Below are positions 10,081 to 20,599 of a stretch of DNA of 64,000 nucleotides, piece after piece. Position 1 is the stretch's first letter. The number at the start of each line of letters is the position of its first letter. The position numbers were made by a program, and so were the translations under genes. The stretch covers positions 1 to 64,000 of the forward strand of contig JAOTOM010001511.1 of NCBI GenBank assembly GCA_034440615.1. Reading direction: 5' to 3'. This stretch comes from Ashinkailepas kermadecensis (lineage: Eukaryota; Arthropoda; Thecostraca; Neolepadidae). Under the pieces are notes generated by a model that was not told the origin of the DNA, did no database searches, and saw nothing but the letters and a program-made list of their open reading frames with translations.

Positions 10081-10794
10081 TTCGGTCAAAATTCTGCCGT
10101 TGAACTGGAATTCATGGATCGGGTGGTGGGGCCAGGGTTCACGCAACAAGCTCTGCTTAGCAATAGGACTCTGGTTCATAAAGCCACCCCAGGAAGAACT
10201 CGGATTAAATATATGTTTTTTTCAAGAAAAAAGGGTGCAGGCAAGTGGGCATTTACGTTAAGGGAATTTTACATTATAGTTTGTGTGATATATTAGGTGC
10301 TGAAGGCGGGGGCTGGGTTAGGGACATCTCCCTGATGTCTAAATGGTTTTAATTTTGCTTTACTCCTCCACAAAATAATTTGTAGTTTGGGTGGGTGTGG
10401 GGGTGTTTTGAGAGTGGCGAGAAGTTGATTTTGCCAGGGTGCCGGCTTTAGGCTACTCTTATCGAAGAGCACCGAAGGGTCTTTACCGTGCGAACAAGGA
10501 GGTAATTGTCCACACCGCCTATCACGCCGTCCGTCGCGGGTTAGTTGTTAGTAGCCGGTTAGTCTAAGCATGCCATGCAGGGTTGTCAGTTGGGTTAGTA
10601 CGGTGTTTTGTAATTCGGGTCTTCTACGTCCGCTGTACCTCTGGGTAGCCGTTTACGTTATGAGTTGCAAGGAAAATCGGCTCATCTACATCCGATGGCT
10701 CCTCTGGGTAGTCGTTTTACGTTATGCTAATTTTAATTTTAATTTGTAATTATAATTTTCAGTTTTTATATTCTAATGCAAGTCGGCTCATCTA
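10081..10794. other. Non-coding stretch before composite repeat A
   Basis: No gene recognised. A motif of the type TCTAC(A/G)TCCG...CTCTGGGTAGCCGTTTACGTTATG occurs twice at about 10620-10720 and a related form continues into the adjoining LINE fragment, so this may be a decayed LINE tail. Confidence 0.35.
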
Positions 10795-10999
10795 TTTTCG
10801 ACGGCACCGCTAGGTAGCCATTTATTTCTAGTTGGGAAGCAAATCGGTTGATGCACGTCCGACGCCATGCGGGGATAGCTATTTGCGTGTTTCCTGCGAG
10901 TGTTTCGAGGTCATGCATTGCGAGTTGATGTGGGTGTTGCTGGTGTGGTGCATACAGTGCTCCTGCTAGTTTTGTGGCACACTTATATTCAAATAGCAA

Positions 11000-11882
11000 T
11001 TAAAGGAGTTCTGGGTGCTTGTCACCGATAAGCGATGGAACCGATAGGGCGATACCCACTCTTTGGCAGTATGCCTCAAGTGGTTGTCTTTGAGAGCTAA
11101 AGCTACTGCAGTCTAGCACAATGTGGCCTATGTTTAACGTGGTGTTGCAGGTGTCGCAGTGAGGTGTTGTGCATTGGTCACCCTCTAATTGAGGCTGTGT
11201 TAGTTTATGCAACCAGTTCTAAGTCTAGTGAGGATGACTTCTTTTTGTCGGTGAGATTGATTTTATGTGTTCCATGTGCCTATCGTTGGTTTGATTGCGT
11301 GGTGTGGTTGGATTTGTGTTGAGTTGAGTTGTGTTGTGTCCATGTGTTCTGTTGATGTTGGCGAATGCGGCGTTGTAGGAGTGGTTTGCAATCGTCTACC
11401 GAATATTCCACGCTGGGGTAAGTGCTCGATGCTAAGGCTTGCTTTGCGAGCCGGTCTGCTTCTTCGTTACCTGGGATGCTGGCGTGGCCCGGAATCCAGA
11501 GGAAGGAAAAGTTCATGTTTACGCTATGGGCGACGATTTGTTGAATCCTATCATTGACTGGATGTGGACAGTCGTGAGTGCTGTTAATTGACTGAAGGAC
11601 GTATTTGGAGTCTGAGCAAATTACCACGTTTCTAGCTTTACGCCTCATGAGAATGGAGATAGGGGCCAGAATGACCATTGCTTCAGCGGAGTACATGGAG
11701 AAGTTACCCGGTAGACGCTTGTAAAGTTTGAGACCTGGTCCAGTGATGCCGATGCCTACCTTAGCCTCGTGTTTCGACCCATCCATGAATACGAGTGTTT
11801 TGTGATTGTTGTCATCGGCGAACTTGTGGAAGATGCCAAGAATTTCCGCCCACGTGATAGTTGATTTCTTCTCCGAGAGCAA
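11000..11882 (-). pseudogene. LINE ORF2 RNase H domain and C-terminal zinc knuckle
   Basis: Contains the RNase H motifs in order: FMDGSKHEAKVG (Asp), SAEAMVILA (Glu), ICSDSKYVLQ (Asp), and LWIPGHASIPGNEEADRLA with the distal His and Asp. Further on, in another frame, the pattern CTTPHCDTC...GHIVLDC resembles the C-terminal Cys/His motif of I- and Jockey-type ORF2. An RNase H inside ORF2 points to the I group of LINEs. The domain is nearly intact, but the surrounding ORF2 is broken. Confidence 0.78.
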
Positions 11883-12068
11883 GTACTCGACCTTTGGTTG
11901 GCTGAGAGTCCAGAATGGCCTAGTGGGCGGTCGAGTTGCAGTGGCTGGAATTGTGAGGTTAAGGTCTGAGAGAGCCGTGGCAATTTAATGCTATATGGTG
12001 GAAGTTTGTGCCCAAATCGGCTCTTGTCGTGTCTGTCAGGTGTAAAACAGCGCTGTGCCGGATTATTT

Positions 12069-12839
12069 TTAATGGATTTGATTTTCATGTAGAAGTGGCA
12101 CATCTATTGTGTCCTCCTGACGTGGAGTGGGGGCGTGTTTGAGTCCACTAGAAGACTGGCTATCGGTGTGATGCGGAGGGCATCTGTGGCTGCTCCGATG
12201 CAGCTGTTTTGGATGATTTTTAACTGTTGGCTCTGGCTTTCTGAAATGGTTGCAAAGATGATGCTGTTGTACTCTAGGATGGGTCGTATGACTGATGTGT
12301 AGAGTCGCAGTAGTGCTTTCTTGTCTCCACCCCAGTCTGTGCTTGCAAGTGCACGAAGTATGTTGACGCGCTTCGCACATCGCTTCGAGATGGAGGTAAT
12401 GTGAGTGTTGAAAATGAGAACCTAAGAATTTGAAGCATCTCACCTGTTCGATGGCTTTGCCATCGATTTTAAGTAAAGGTTTGATGTGAGGCGGAGACGA
12501 CTATATGTGACGGTAGCCGATTATTCTGCGGACTGGGTGAAGCCCCAAGTTTTGCACCACTTTGCAATGTGTTCTAGTCCTGCTTGAATGTTTTTTTTTC
12601 TGCTTTAAGGAAGCATTGTTATGTTGCCCAAATGGGTATTTCGTCCGCGAAAAGTTAGTATTGAAGTGAAGTGTCCGTGTGGCCAGCAAGTATGTCGTGA
12701 TCATGATGATAAAGAGGCTCTGTGAGAGCACGCTCCACTGCGCCAGGCCCTGCTCCTGAGTTGTGGTGTTTGATGTGACAATGCCGCATCGTACCTTAAG
12801 GGTCCTGTTTCTGAGGAAGTTAAGAATGAAGTGTGTCAT
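12069..12839 (-). pseudogene. Decayed LINE reverse transcriptase segment
   Basis: QGLAQWSVLSQSLFIIMI corresponds to the conserved RT block usually reading GVPQGSVLSP.LF...IN, with substitutions at key glycines and proline. Neighbouring frames carry other fragments. There is no intact Y/F-A-D-D box in frame, so this RT is dead. The same changes occur in the B copy (26004-26207), so the decay predates the duplication. Confidence 0.6.
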
Positions 12840-13467
12840 GTGTCCGTTTAGGCATATTTTGTGGAGTTTGTGTGTCAGTGCGGATATGTGTACTCGGTCG
12901 AATGCAGCAGTGATGTCTATGTAGGCCGCTATTGTTGTGCGTTTGATGCGTAGACCAGTTTTGATTCCATGTACTAATCTAATGAGATTGTCTGTAGTTG
13001 ATGTTTAACGTCGTCAATCGTCTGATAGCCATGTGCAAATGTAGCAAGGGATGTATGGAACGTGAACTTGTTCTCCACAGCTTACCGTTTTGCCTTCTGA
13101 CCTATTTTACACCTAACTCTGCCACAACCCTGGATGGTGAGTTGGTGGATATTTGTTCCTCTGGGGAAGATGAATACTTGCTCGTCATGTACATCATGTA
13201 CGGACACTCCATTTCTCTTGGAGCAACCGTGATATGCTATTTCTAGCCTGTGCAAGACGACAATACTCGGCGAGGCATTTTCGGTCGAAATATCATGAAT
13301 TTCAGACGAAGCTTTCTATAGTTTCTATAGCTTTATATTGCTTAAGACGTAAAATAGTACTCATTTTCTTCGTTTAATACAACGAAGAATGGCTCTTAGA
13401 TGCTCCTGGGTTTTAGACATTGCGTGTAAAGAAAGCATACGACCTTCAATATACAGGAGGTGCTGAG

Positions 13468-13555
13468 TTGACATCAAAAGTAACGTTAAGGATTATACTT
13501 TATTACTCAACGTTTCGGCCAGGGGCCATCGTCAGGAGTGATATAAAAATGTCAA
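13468..13555 (-). ncRNA. Hammerhead-like motif, left PLE arm
   Basis: Reverse-strand copy of the motif: CTGACGA core (complement of 13529-13535), GGCC hairpin, GAAAC, ACGTT/AACGT helix, and outer TTGACAT/ATGTCAA pairing at 13468-13474 with 13549-13555. Sequence and spacing match the other two PLE copies. Confidence 0.55.
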
Positions 13556-13804
13556 GGTTAGCAATTGAAAAAAAAGCACGCGAAAAAAGCGTGCAAAAGA
13601 CACGTGGAATGCAGAAAAGCCTCCTCAGTGGTGCAGACACTTAAAGAAACTCCAAACCAGAAACAAACTATGTCAAGATAGAATCCTCTGAGGAAGCCCG
13701 AGCCGATGGTCCACATACATATCGATACATACACTCACGCACATATATAGACATAGATCCAATATAACGCGTAATACATAAAATATAATTTATGTTTATG
13801 TAAT

Positions 13805-15169
13805 TTAAGTGATATACCAAGACGTCGTTTGCGTGTTTAGTTGCGGCCGTAGATTACGTATGTGTAGAGATTCGAGGACCTTTAGATCAGCGTTGTCCCT
13901 GGCTGTTGCTAGAATTTCTACTTTTAAGTTTGTGTTAGTGTCGCTGTGTTCCATGTTAGAATGTTTGTCGATCATGTGTTCGCCTAAAGGTGTGTATGCT
14001 CTTCGAAGTCTGGCATCTCCCAAGTGCTCATTGTACCTATCCCAGATACTACGTTTGGTTTCACCGACATAAAATATTCCAAGACAGCGGTTGCACGTTA
14101 TTTTATAAACTACGTTTTTCCGCGTGCATCTACCTTTGAGCCCGTTGATACAGGTGTGGCACGTTCTTCTACCAGCAGGGCATGGCGGAATTTCCAGGGC
14201 TGAGCGGACCAGGTAAGATTTCAGCGTAGGTCCGCTAGTCCAGGCTACCCTAACATGGTTTAGATGAGACGAACGGATGGCTGCGTTTACCTGTCGACAT
14301 AGTTGGTCATCGACAAATGGAAGTCTCATGTAAACATAGTTGGGATTACTACCCGCTCGATGCCGACGTTGCCCACTTATCCTACTCCTATTGTGAGGGT
14401 GAACAGCACGAGCGGCGGAGTGTACCCGATGTGCTGGGTATCCGTTTTCCAGGAAAAGAGTTGTCATCTTCGCAAGGCTCCGCTCGCATGAAATAGTATC
14501 GGAGGAGACTCGTGCTGCTCTCCTCATTTGGGATGTTAAAACGGCCTTTTTAGCAGCCATCGGGTGGGCCGAATCATAGTGCAAGATGATGGGGGCTGCC
14601 ATAGGTTTAAAGTACAGTTCGGTGGTGTAGCTCACATCAGCCTGAACTACAAACAACGTATCAAGGAAAGGAATCGAACTGCTATGACCAGTGTGTTCTA
14701 AGGTGAACTTGATGCTGGAGTGTTGTTGGTTAATTTCTGCAAAGAAGTCGAGCAGAGAGGCCAAGCCATGTGTCCAAACACCAAAAATATCGTCTATATA
14801 CCTCATGTAGAGAGCTGGTTTCAAATCATACGAAGCTAAGAAGATCGACTCAAGGCGGTGCATAAAAGCAATCGCTAAAGGAGGTGCACATCGGTTACCC
14901 ATAGCCACTCCTTTTGTTTGCTTGTACATGGAGTTACCGAAACGTATGAGGTTATTGCTGAAAATATGTGTTAGTAATTTCACACAGTCCTGTACCCCAA
15001 TCCCGAAAAGACAAATGTCATCCAGATTGTCCTCGATTAGACGAATCACAGCATCTATTACCTCCTTTATCGGAATGCTGCCATATAGATTTTCACGTCC
15101 ATGGTGAAAACAATACTGCCTTCCGGAAGTTTGGTAGGGAACGTTTCTTTCACCCTCTGTAGGTTCCAC
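13805..15169 (-). pseudogene. PLE reverse transcriptase plus GIY-YIG protein, 5'-truncated (left arm)
   Basis: The long frame contains RT motifs GVAMGNRCAPPLAIAFM and the intact catalytic YIDDIFGVW. It runs through a basic region (PHNRSRISGQRRHRAGSN) into CHTCINGLKGRCT and the GIY-YIG block FYVGETKRSIWDRYNEH, ending TTSWYIT. The early RT motif is damaged: one base is missing where the right arm reads TMDVNNLYG, and the first RT motifs are lost at the central junction. PLE proteins join a telomerase-related RT to this nuclease for target-primed reverse transcription. The copy is dead because of truncation, although its catalytic aspartates survive. Confidence 0.88.
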
Positions 15170-15180
15170 TGCGCCCTATA

Positions 15181-16646
15181 GTGTCGGCGAGTGGTGACCC
15201 CCTAGACAAGTTATCTTGGTTCTTGAGCAAGATTCTGGTCCAGATACTAGCGTTGGTTCCCACCCATCTGACAAACACGGAGTCGTACCTACAGAGGGTG
15301 AAAGAAACGTTCCCTACCAAACTTCCGGAAGGCAGTATTGTTTTCACCATGGACGTGAACAATCTATATGGCAGCATTCCGATAAAGGGGGGAATAGATG
15401 CTGTGATTCGTCTAATCGAGGACAATCTGGATGACATTTGTCTTTTCGGGATTGGGTACAGGACCGTGTGAAATTACTAACACATATTTTCAGCAATAAC
15501 CTCATACGTTTCGGTAACTCCATGTACAAGCAAACAAAAGGAGTGGCTATGGGTAACCGATGTGCACCTCCTTTAGCGATTGCTTTTATGCACCGCCTTG
15601 AGTCGATCTTCTTAGCTTCGTATGATTTGAAACCAGCTCCCTACATGAGGTATATATACGATATTTTTGGTGTTTGGACACATGGCTTGGCCTCTCTGCT
15701 CGACTTCTTTGCAGAAATTAACCAACAACACTCCAGCATCAAGTTCACCTTAGAACACACTGGTCATAGCAGTTCGATTCCTTTCCTTGATACGTTGTTT
15801 GTAGTTCAGGCTGATGTGAGCTACACCACCGAACTGTACTTTAAACCTATGGCAGCCCCCATCATCTTGCACTATGATTCGGCCCACCCGATGGCTACTA
15901 AAAAGGCCGTTTTAACATCCCAAATGAGGAGAGCAGCACGAGTCTCCTCCGATACTATTTCATGCGAGCGGAGCCTTGCGAAGATGACAACTCTTTTCCT
16001 GGAAAACGGATACCCAGCACATCGGGTACACTCCGCCGCTCGTGCTGTTCACCCTCACAATAGGAGTAGGATAAGTGGGCAACGTCGGCATCGAGCGGGT
16101 AGTAATCCCAACTATGTTTACATGAGACTTCCATTTGTCGATGACCAACTATGTCGACAGGTAAACGCAGCCATCCGTTCGTCTCATCTAAACCATGTTA
16201 GGGTTGCCTGGACTAGCGGACCTACGCTGAAATCTTACCTGGTCCGCTCAGCCCTGGAAATTCCGCCATGCCCTGCTGGTAGAAGAACGTGCCACACCTG
16301 TATCAACGGGCTCAAAGGTAGATGCACGCGGAAAAACGTAGTTTATAAAATAACGTGCAACCGCTGTCTTGGAATATTTTATGTCGGTGAAACCAAACGT
16401 AGTATCAGGGATAGGTACAATGAGCACTTGGGAGATGCCAGACTTCGAAGAGCATACACACCTTTAGGCGAACACATGATCGACAAACATTCTAACATGG
16501 AACACAGCGACACTAACACAAACTTAAAAGTAGAAATTCTAGCAACAGCCAGGGACAACGCTGATCTAAAGGTCCTCGAATCTCTACACATACGTAATCT
16601 ACGGCCGCAACTAAACACGCAAACGACGTCTTGGTATATCACTTAA
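15181..16646 (+). pseudogene. PLE reverse transcriptase plus GIY-YIG protein with YIDD to YIYD change (right arm)
   Basis: Starts inside RT motif 1 (SASGDPLDKLSWFLSKIL), continues with EGSIVFTMDVNNLYGSIPI, then loses frame near 15455, where a run of four G in the left arm is three G here. The second frame covers GVAMGNRCAPPLAIAFM and the catalytic box, which reads YIYDIFGVW: the first catalytic aspartate is tyrosine. The GIY-YIG part (FYVGETKRSIRDRYNEH) is intact to the stop at 16644-16646. Frameshift plus lost catalytic Asp means no active RT. Confidence 0.88.
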
Positions 16647-16896
16647 ATTACATAAACATAAATTATATTTTATGTATAACGCGTTATATTGGATCTATGT
16701 CTATATATGTGCGTGAGTGTATGTATCGATATGTATGTGGACCATCGGCTCGGGCTTCCTCAGAGGATTCTATCTTGACATAGTTTGTTTCTGGTTTGGA
16801 GTTTCTTTAAGTGTCTGCACCACTGAGGAGGCTTTTCTGCATTCCACGTGTCTTTTGCACGCTTTTTTTCGCGTGCTTTTTTTTCAATTGCTAACC

Positions 16897-16986
16897 TTGA
16901 CATTTTGATATCACTCCTGACGATGGCCCCTGGCCGAAACGTTGAGTAATAAAGTATAATCCTTAACGTTACTTTTGATGTCAACT
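16897..16986 (+). ncRNA. Hammerhead-like motif, right PLE arm
   Basis: CTGACGA at 16917-16923, GGCC hairpin, GAAAC, and an AACGTT stretch facing an identical self-complementary AACGTT downstream. The outer helix is TTGACAT (16897-16903) with ATGTCAA near 16979-16985. It lies about 50 bases from the 3' end of the element. Confidence 0.55.
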
Positions 16987-17046
16987 CAGCACCTCCTGGT
17001 ATATTGAAGGTCGTATGCTTTCTTTACACGCAATCTCATTTTCTTC

Positions 17047-17433
17047 ATTGACATCAACTGACGACACACTGAAGTGTAAAAGATTTTACCATTTAAAAGA
17101 TTTTAGGTGAATCATTGGCCATATCCGAAAATTGCACCTTTAAGCTAGGTCACAAGAACATATTTGAAAAGATAACACGACCCATCATTTCGAAAACGCC
17201 AGGTGTAGAAAGTTCCGCCATAGCAAATTAATTACGGATATATCCAGTTTAATGAAATTGGTTTTTTAAAAATCCGAGACCACGGTGTGCTTCTCTGCCG
17301 GAAGCGCCTGATAGCTCTGTTCCGGAAATCGCCAAGTGCGTAGGTGCGGCGCGGCGGCGACGGCGGCGGCGGCGGCGCAGTCTTCTGCTGTGGGTCGCGC
17401 AGTGCACGCACCGACGACGCGCCGGTCGCGGCC
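17047..17433 (+). other. Composite repeat A: non-coding link region
   Basis: Matches 26744-27121 of copy B almost base for base. Ends in a GC-rich stretch with a GGC repeat (17350-17378), shorter by some units in copy B. No domain recognised. It sits just upstream of a well-placed ATG. Confidence 0.6.
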
Positions 17434-17769
17434 ATGGCCGCCGTCCAGCTGTACCACGCCGCGATGGCGGTGGGCGGCCTGCGGGTCAACGACGTGTGTC
17501 GGTACGTGTGCCGGCGGGTCCAGACGGTGCTTCGCAATCGGGCGCTGACCTTGGCAGGAGTCTTCCTGGTGCTGCAGATGCTGGCGCTGGCCTCGAAGCG
17601 GCACAACCTGCAGCGCACACTCGCCAGGCACGGTGAGCTCGCACGCCGGCTCTCGACCTGCCACAAGTGGGTCTGCCGGTCTGCGGTCGACTTTCCTTGG
17701 CCGGCTGTCAGACCTGTGGGTCAGAGTTCATTACGTCGGCTGTCAGACCAGTGGGTCAGGAGCCCATGA
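17434..17769 (+). CDS. Unrecognised ORF with one predicted transmembrane helix (composite copy A)
   Basis: The ATG at 17434 has a near-ideal Kozak context (GCGGCCATGG). It opens a 111-codon frame beginning MAAVQLYHAAMAVGG, with a basic segment (CRYVCRRVQTVLRNR) followed by a hydrophobic helix, ALTLAGVFLVLQMLALA, and a second basic segment, SKRHNLQRTLARHGELARR. This resembles a short single-pass membrane protein or the N-terminal exon of one. The last ~35 codons run into the 36-bp minisatellite and are probably not native. The B copy carries a stop codon inside the hydrophobic helix. I do not recognise a family. It may be a captured host exon or an uncharacterised element gene. Confidence 0.4.
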   Translation: MAAVQLYHAAMAVGGLRVNDVCRYVCRRVQTVLRNRALTLAGVFLVLQMLALASKRHNLQRTLARHGELARRLSTCHKWVCRSAVDFPWPAVRPVGQSSLRRLSDQWVRSP

Positions 17770-17881
17770 TGCCGGCTGTCAGACGTGAGGATCAGAGGCC
17801 CATGACGTCGGCTGTCAGACCAGAGGATCAGGAGCCCATGATGCCGGCTGTCAGACCTGTGAGTCGGGAGCCCATGACGCT
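17700..17881 (+). repeat. 36-bp minisatellite, copy A
   Basis: About five units of a GGCTGTCAGACCnGnGGnTCAGGAGCCCATGA-type 36-bp repeat. Copy B (27388-27603) has about six units, so the array length differs between the duplicates. Confidence 0.8.
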
Positions 17882-17884
17882 GCT

Positions 17885-18292
17885 ATGCATATCATTCAGA
17901 CTGTAACTGGAGCTTATCTTCTTCAGACTCTGACAGGGACGCATCCCCTTCAGACTGTGACAGGGGCGTATCTCACACAGGGCGTGATTCCTTCAGAGTA
18001 TTTCCTTCAGACTGTGACAAGGGCGTATCTCCTTCAGACTGTGGCAGAGGCGTATCTCCTTCAGACTGTGACAGGGGCGCATCTCCTTCAGACTGTGACA
18101 GGGCATATCTCCTTCAGGCTGTGACAGGGGCGTATCTCCTTCAGACTGTGACAGGAGTGTGCTTCCCTCAGACTAACAGGGGCATATCTCTTTCAGGCTG
18201 CAACAGGGGCGTATCTCCTTCAGGCTGTGACAGGGGTGTATACCCTTCAGACTGTGACAGGGGCGCATCTTCTTCAGACTGTGGCAGGGGTG
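17885..18292 (+). repeat. 27-bp minisatellite encoding LLQTVTGAY, copy A
   Basis: Tandem 27-bp unit CTCCTTCAGACTGTGACAGG + GGCGTAT, around 14 units including degenerate ones. Because 27 is a multiple of 3, a frame stays open and would encode repeated LLQTVTGAY/H. Shorter arrays are at 27605-27858 and 30520-30715. Confidence 0.8.
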
Positions 18293-18504
18293 TTTATGTC
18301 GAGTCTCACCGTATCGGTTGAAGGATATGCCATGCGCCCGATCTTAAGGCTTTCTTCAAGTACGAATAGGTTCAGAGCCGCGGGTCCCGGTGTCTTAGGA
18401 CACACGATGGCTTTTGGTCAGTGTCGTGAACATCGGGCGGTGGTCTATGTCTGGCCTGAACGTTACGAGCTTTGATTGTCTTGTGGCTGGAAGATAAAAA
18501 TATT

Positions 18505-18843
18505 GAGGTGTGTTGGTTTCAAGTGACATTAAAGCAGGAAAGCAATGTAACTCAGCTAGTAACAGGACAATTAGAGTAACAAGAATCATGAATAGGGGTG
18601 TGAAATATCAAAGCAATGAAGTTATGAAAACTTGTACTTTGCCTGCGTGCAACATTTGAAATATATGTGTACAGGCATAGCGCCCGTACTTAGAAAGTGA
18701 TATAGGTATGCTATAAAGAGTACAGCACAAAGATACTGAACTTAGCAGTGGACTAGCAAATTTAGAACGTGATTAGAGGCTCATGACACTAGATATGCGC
18801 TCACTCAAGTATAGGAGATTAAGGGGTGATATGATTGAGATGT
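18505..18843 (+). mobile_element. Decayed CR1/L2-like LINE fragment, copy A
   Basis: Degenerate match to the RT C-terminal region of the LINE at 52255-54980. Recognisable parts are the VSxDIKAGKQCNSAS... stretch and the SLKYRRLRGDMIEMF peptide at 18795-18845. Frames are broken throughout. It is interrupted at a TTAA (18844-18847) by a piggyBac-type end. Confidence 0.68.
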
Positions 18844-18847
18844 TTAA

Positions 18848-19029
18848 CATGCGCACGTCCGGGGGGGGGGGGGCAGATATCTGCCCCCTGCGGTTTTTCC
18901 TAATTTGCCGCCATACTAATCGGGTTAGCAAGGCCAAACCTCGTATGGCTGCTCATTGGTCTTTTCCGCATATCCTCATAAATGTTTGACCCTGGGTCAT
19001 CTCAAGTCAGGTCACCAGGTCAGGCGAAG
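18848..19029. mobile_element. Left end of a piggyBac-like element, copy A
   Basis: Begins CATGCGCACGTCCGG directly after TTAA (18844-18847) and matches the left ~180 bases of the element at 33175, inserted at the same TTAA of the same host repeat. Similarity stops at about 19029. No right end was found nearby, so the rest is deleted or replaced. Confidence 0.75.
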
Positions 19030-20560
19030 TGCGTCATCGCGTGCTGGGTCATCGCATGCTGCGTGGATGACCAGTATATTGATCGCAGGATTCCAATCCT
19101 TTCTTCAGGATTTCCCAAGCAATATTATTACCTTCTTTATCAAGAATGTGTGTTCTGTCCAGAGTAAATTCCCCCATGCAATCACTTTTGCGATTAATCT
19201 TGTTGACGGCACCTCGGGAAGTTCCATATTGGCGCCGCTTTACATCAGCTTATGCAGACCAGGCAGGTCAGGTCAGGCAGGTCAGGTCAGTCCAGGCCAG
19301 GCAGGTCAGGTCCCCAAGCAGGAGTTCATCCACGCGATCGTGGTCGCGTACAAATCCATCAAGCTTGATTGGAAGATCACTCACGCGGCGAAGGCACGTG
19401 GCGGCCAAGCGAAGCAAAGTGTCCGCAAGTGATCCTTGGAATCATTACCGGGTATCGCATTAGACAGAGCTTGATTCTCGATCGCATAGGGGGAATGGAG
19501 GGGGTGTTGTCAGGGGCGTCGATTTGTATCCTTTTGTGGGGGCCATGGTCCCACCAATGTTAATCTTGGCCCCCCAATGTTGATTTGGGTCCCCCAATAA
19601 CCTATGCTATTTTATGCTGATAAAAAATACAAAAGGAAAAAATGAAAAACACCATGCTAAGTAGAAACATTGATGTTCACCAGCACATTTTGTACTGAAA
19701 AGAAACATATTTGGATTAGATAGTGGACTGACTCTCCATCTTTTGCTTAAAAATGTAGAATTGTGTGCAAAGAAAACAAAATAGCTGGATTTCCCTCCAC
19801 TGTGGAAGTACAGCTTACATCATAAAATGTTCAGATTAGCGATGCTGATGCATTTTAAACCAGATTGTCTTACAACAAAATATGCTAAGCAACTGAACAA
19901 CAATTGCATGGTCATACTGATGTTTGTACACACCACCAATGGCAAAACCACATGCCTATGGAGCTTGAACATGATTCATTCCATTCTCAATTTCCAGTCA
20001 TTGTCAAACTTGCATGCAAATCATTATTATCATTGAGATTGTGGTTATACAAACTATAATTATCTTCAGCAACCTACCCATCATACCATCAGCTTGATAT
20101 TTACCAAGGTACCTACCTACATGCCCAATGACAATGTGCATGCATTCAATATTGATATGGGGCAGCCCAATCTCAAACTGAACCAACAAAAGCCACGTGT
20201 GAGCCAATCTGCCAGCCTATTAAAACATGAGAGAAAAGTCAGCAAGAAGCCGTATAGACACCTCATTATAATTGATATTCCTGAAGAAAGCAATAGGTAT
20301 TAAGCTATGGGCACACATGACTTCCTAAACAAACCCTATGGAGCCATAAAAGACCAGTGTCTGGTAGCGCGCATTAAATGCCACCCACGATACTATTACC
20401 TTAGAAGGTCCACCAAAGTTCGCCTTCAAGCTTTGGTGACGTCATAGTTTTTTCTCTTATATTGCAGAAATTGGTGGCATCAGGCGTGTTTCAATTTCAC
20501 TGCGTATGAGACAGTTAATTCATTTTCCAATTTTCAATTTTCAAAGTTTAAAGAACCTAA
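19030..20560. other. Non-coding stretch; GGTCA-rich repeat and AT-rich DNA
   Basis: 19258-19312 holds tandem CAGGTCAGGTCAGG-type repeats. 19540-19600 repeats CCCCCCAATGTTGAT-like words. The rest is AT-rich without a recognised gene. Confidence 0.4.
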
Positions 20561-20599
20561 CCCAGCCAAACCTAACCTATCATAAGTTGCTGTTGAATA

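Larger units (their letters stand above)
10795..13371 (-). mobile_element. I-group LINE 3' fragment, composite copy A
   Basis: Leftward-coding LINE remnant with a decayed RT (12.0-12.9 kb), an RNase H domain (11280-11882) and a Cys/His C-terminal region (11000-11212). It matches 24165-26743 along its whole length with the same breakpoints, so the two are duplicates of one already truncated insertion. Copy A carries a later PLE pair at its upstream edge. Confidence 0.8.
13372..17034. mobile_element. Head-to-head pair of Penelope-like elements inserted as one unit
   Basis: A leftward PLE (13372 to about 15165) and a rightward PLE (about 15177-17034) face each other 5' to 5'. Together they form inverted arms of about 1.75 kb at very high identity. 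The unit is flanked by CTCATTTTCTTC at 13360-13371 and 17035-17046 (12-bp target duplication). The same 12 bases occur once at 26732-26743 in composite copy B, which is the empty site. The plus copy reaches about 115 bp further 5', while its 3' end is about 50-60 bp shorter. Confidence 0.88.

Noticed and set aside
15181..16646. Right PLE arm as an active reverse transcriptase gene
   Set aside because: YIYD replaces YIDD, and a one-base loss breaks the frame near 15455.
17885..18290. 27-bp array as a CRISPR
   Set aside because: Units are contiguous and lack unique spacers. It is a minisatellite.
19030..19250. Possible reverse-strand LINE or PLE coding piece
   Set aside because: A short reverse frame gives GEFTLDRTHILDKEGNNIAW, but I could not match it to any family motif.
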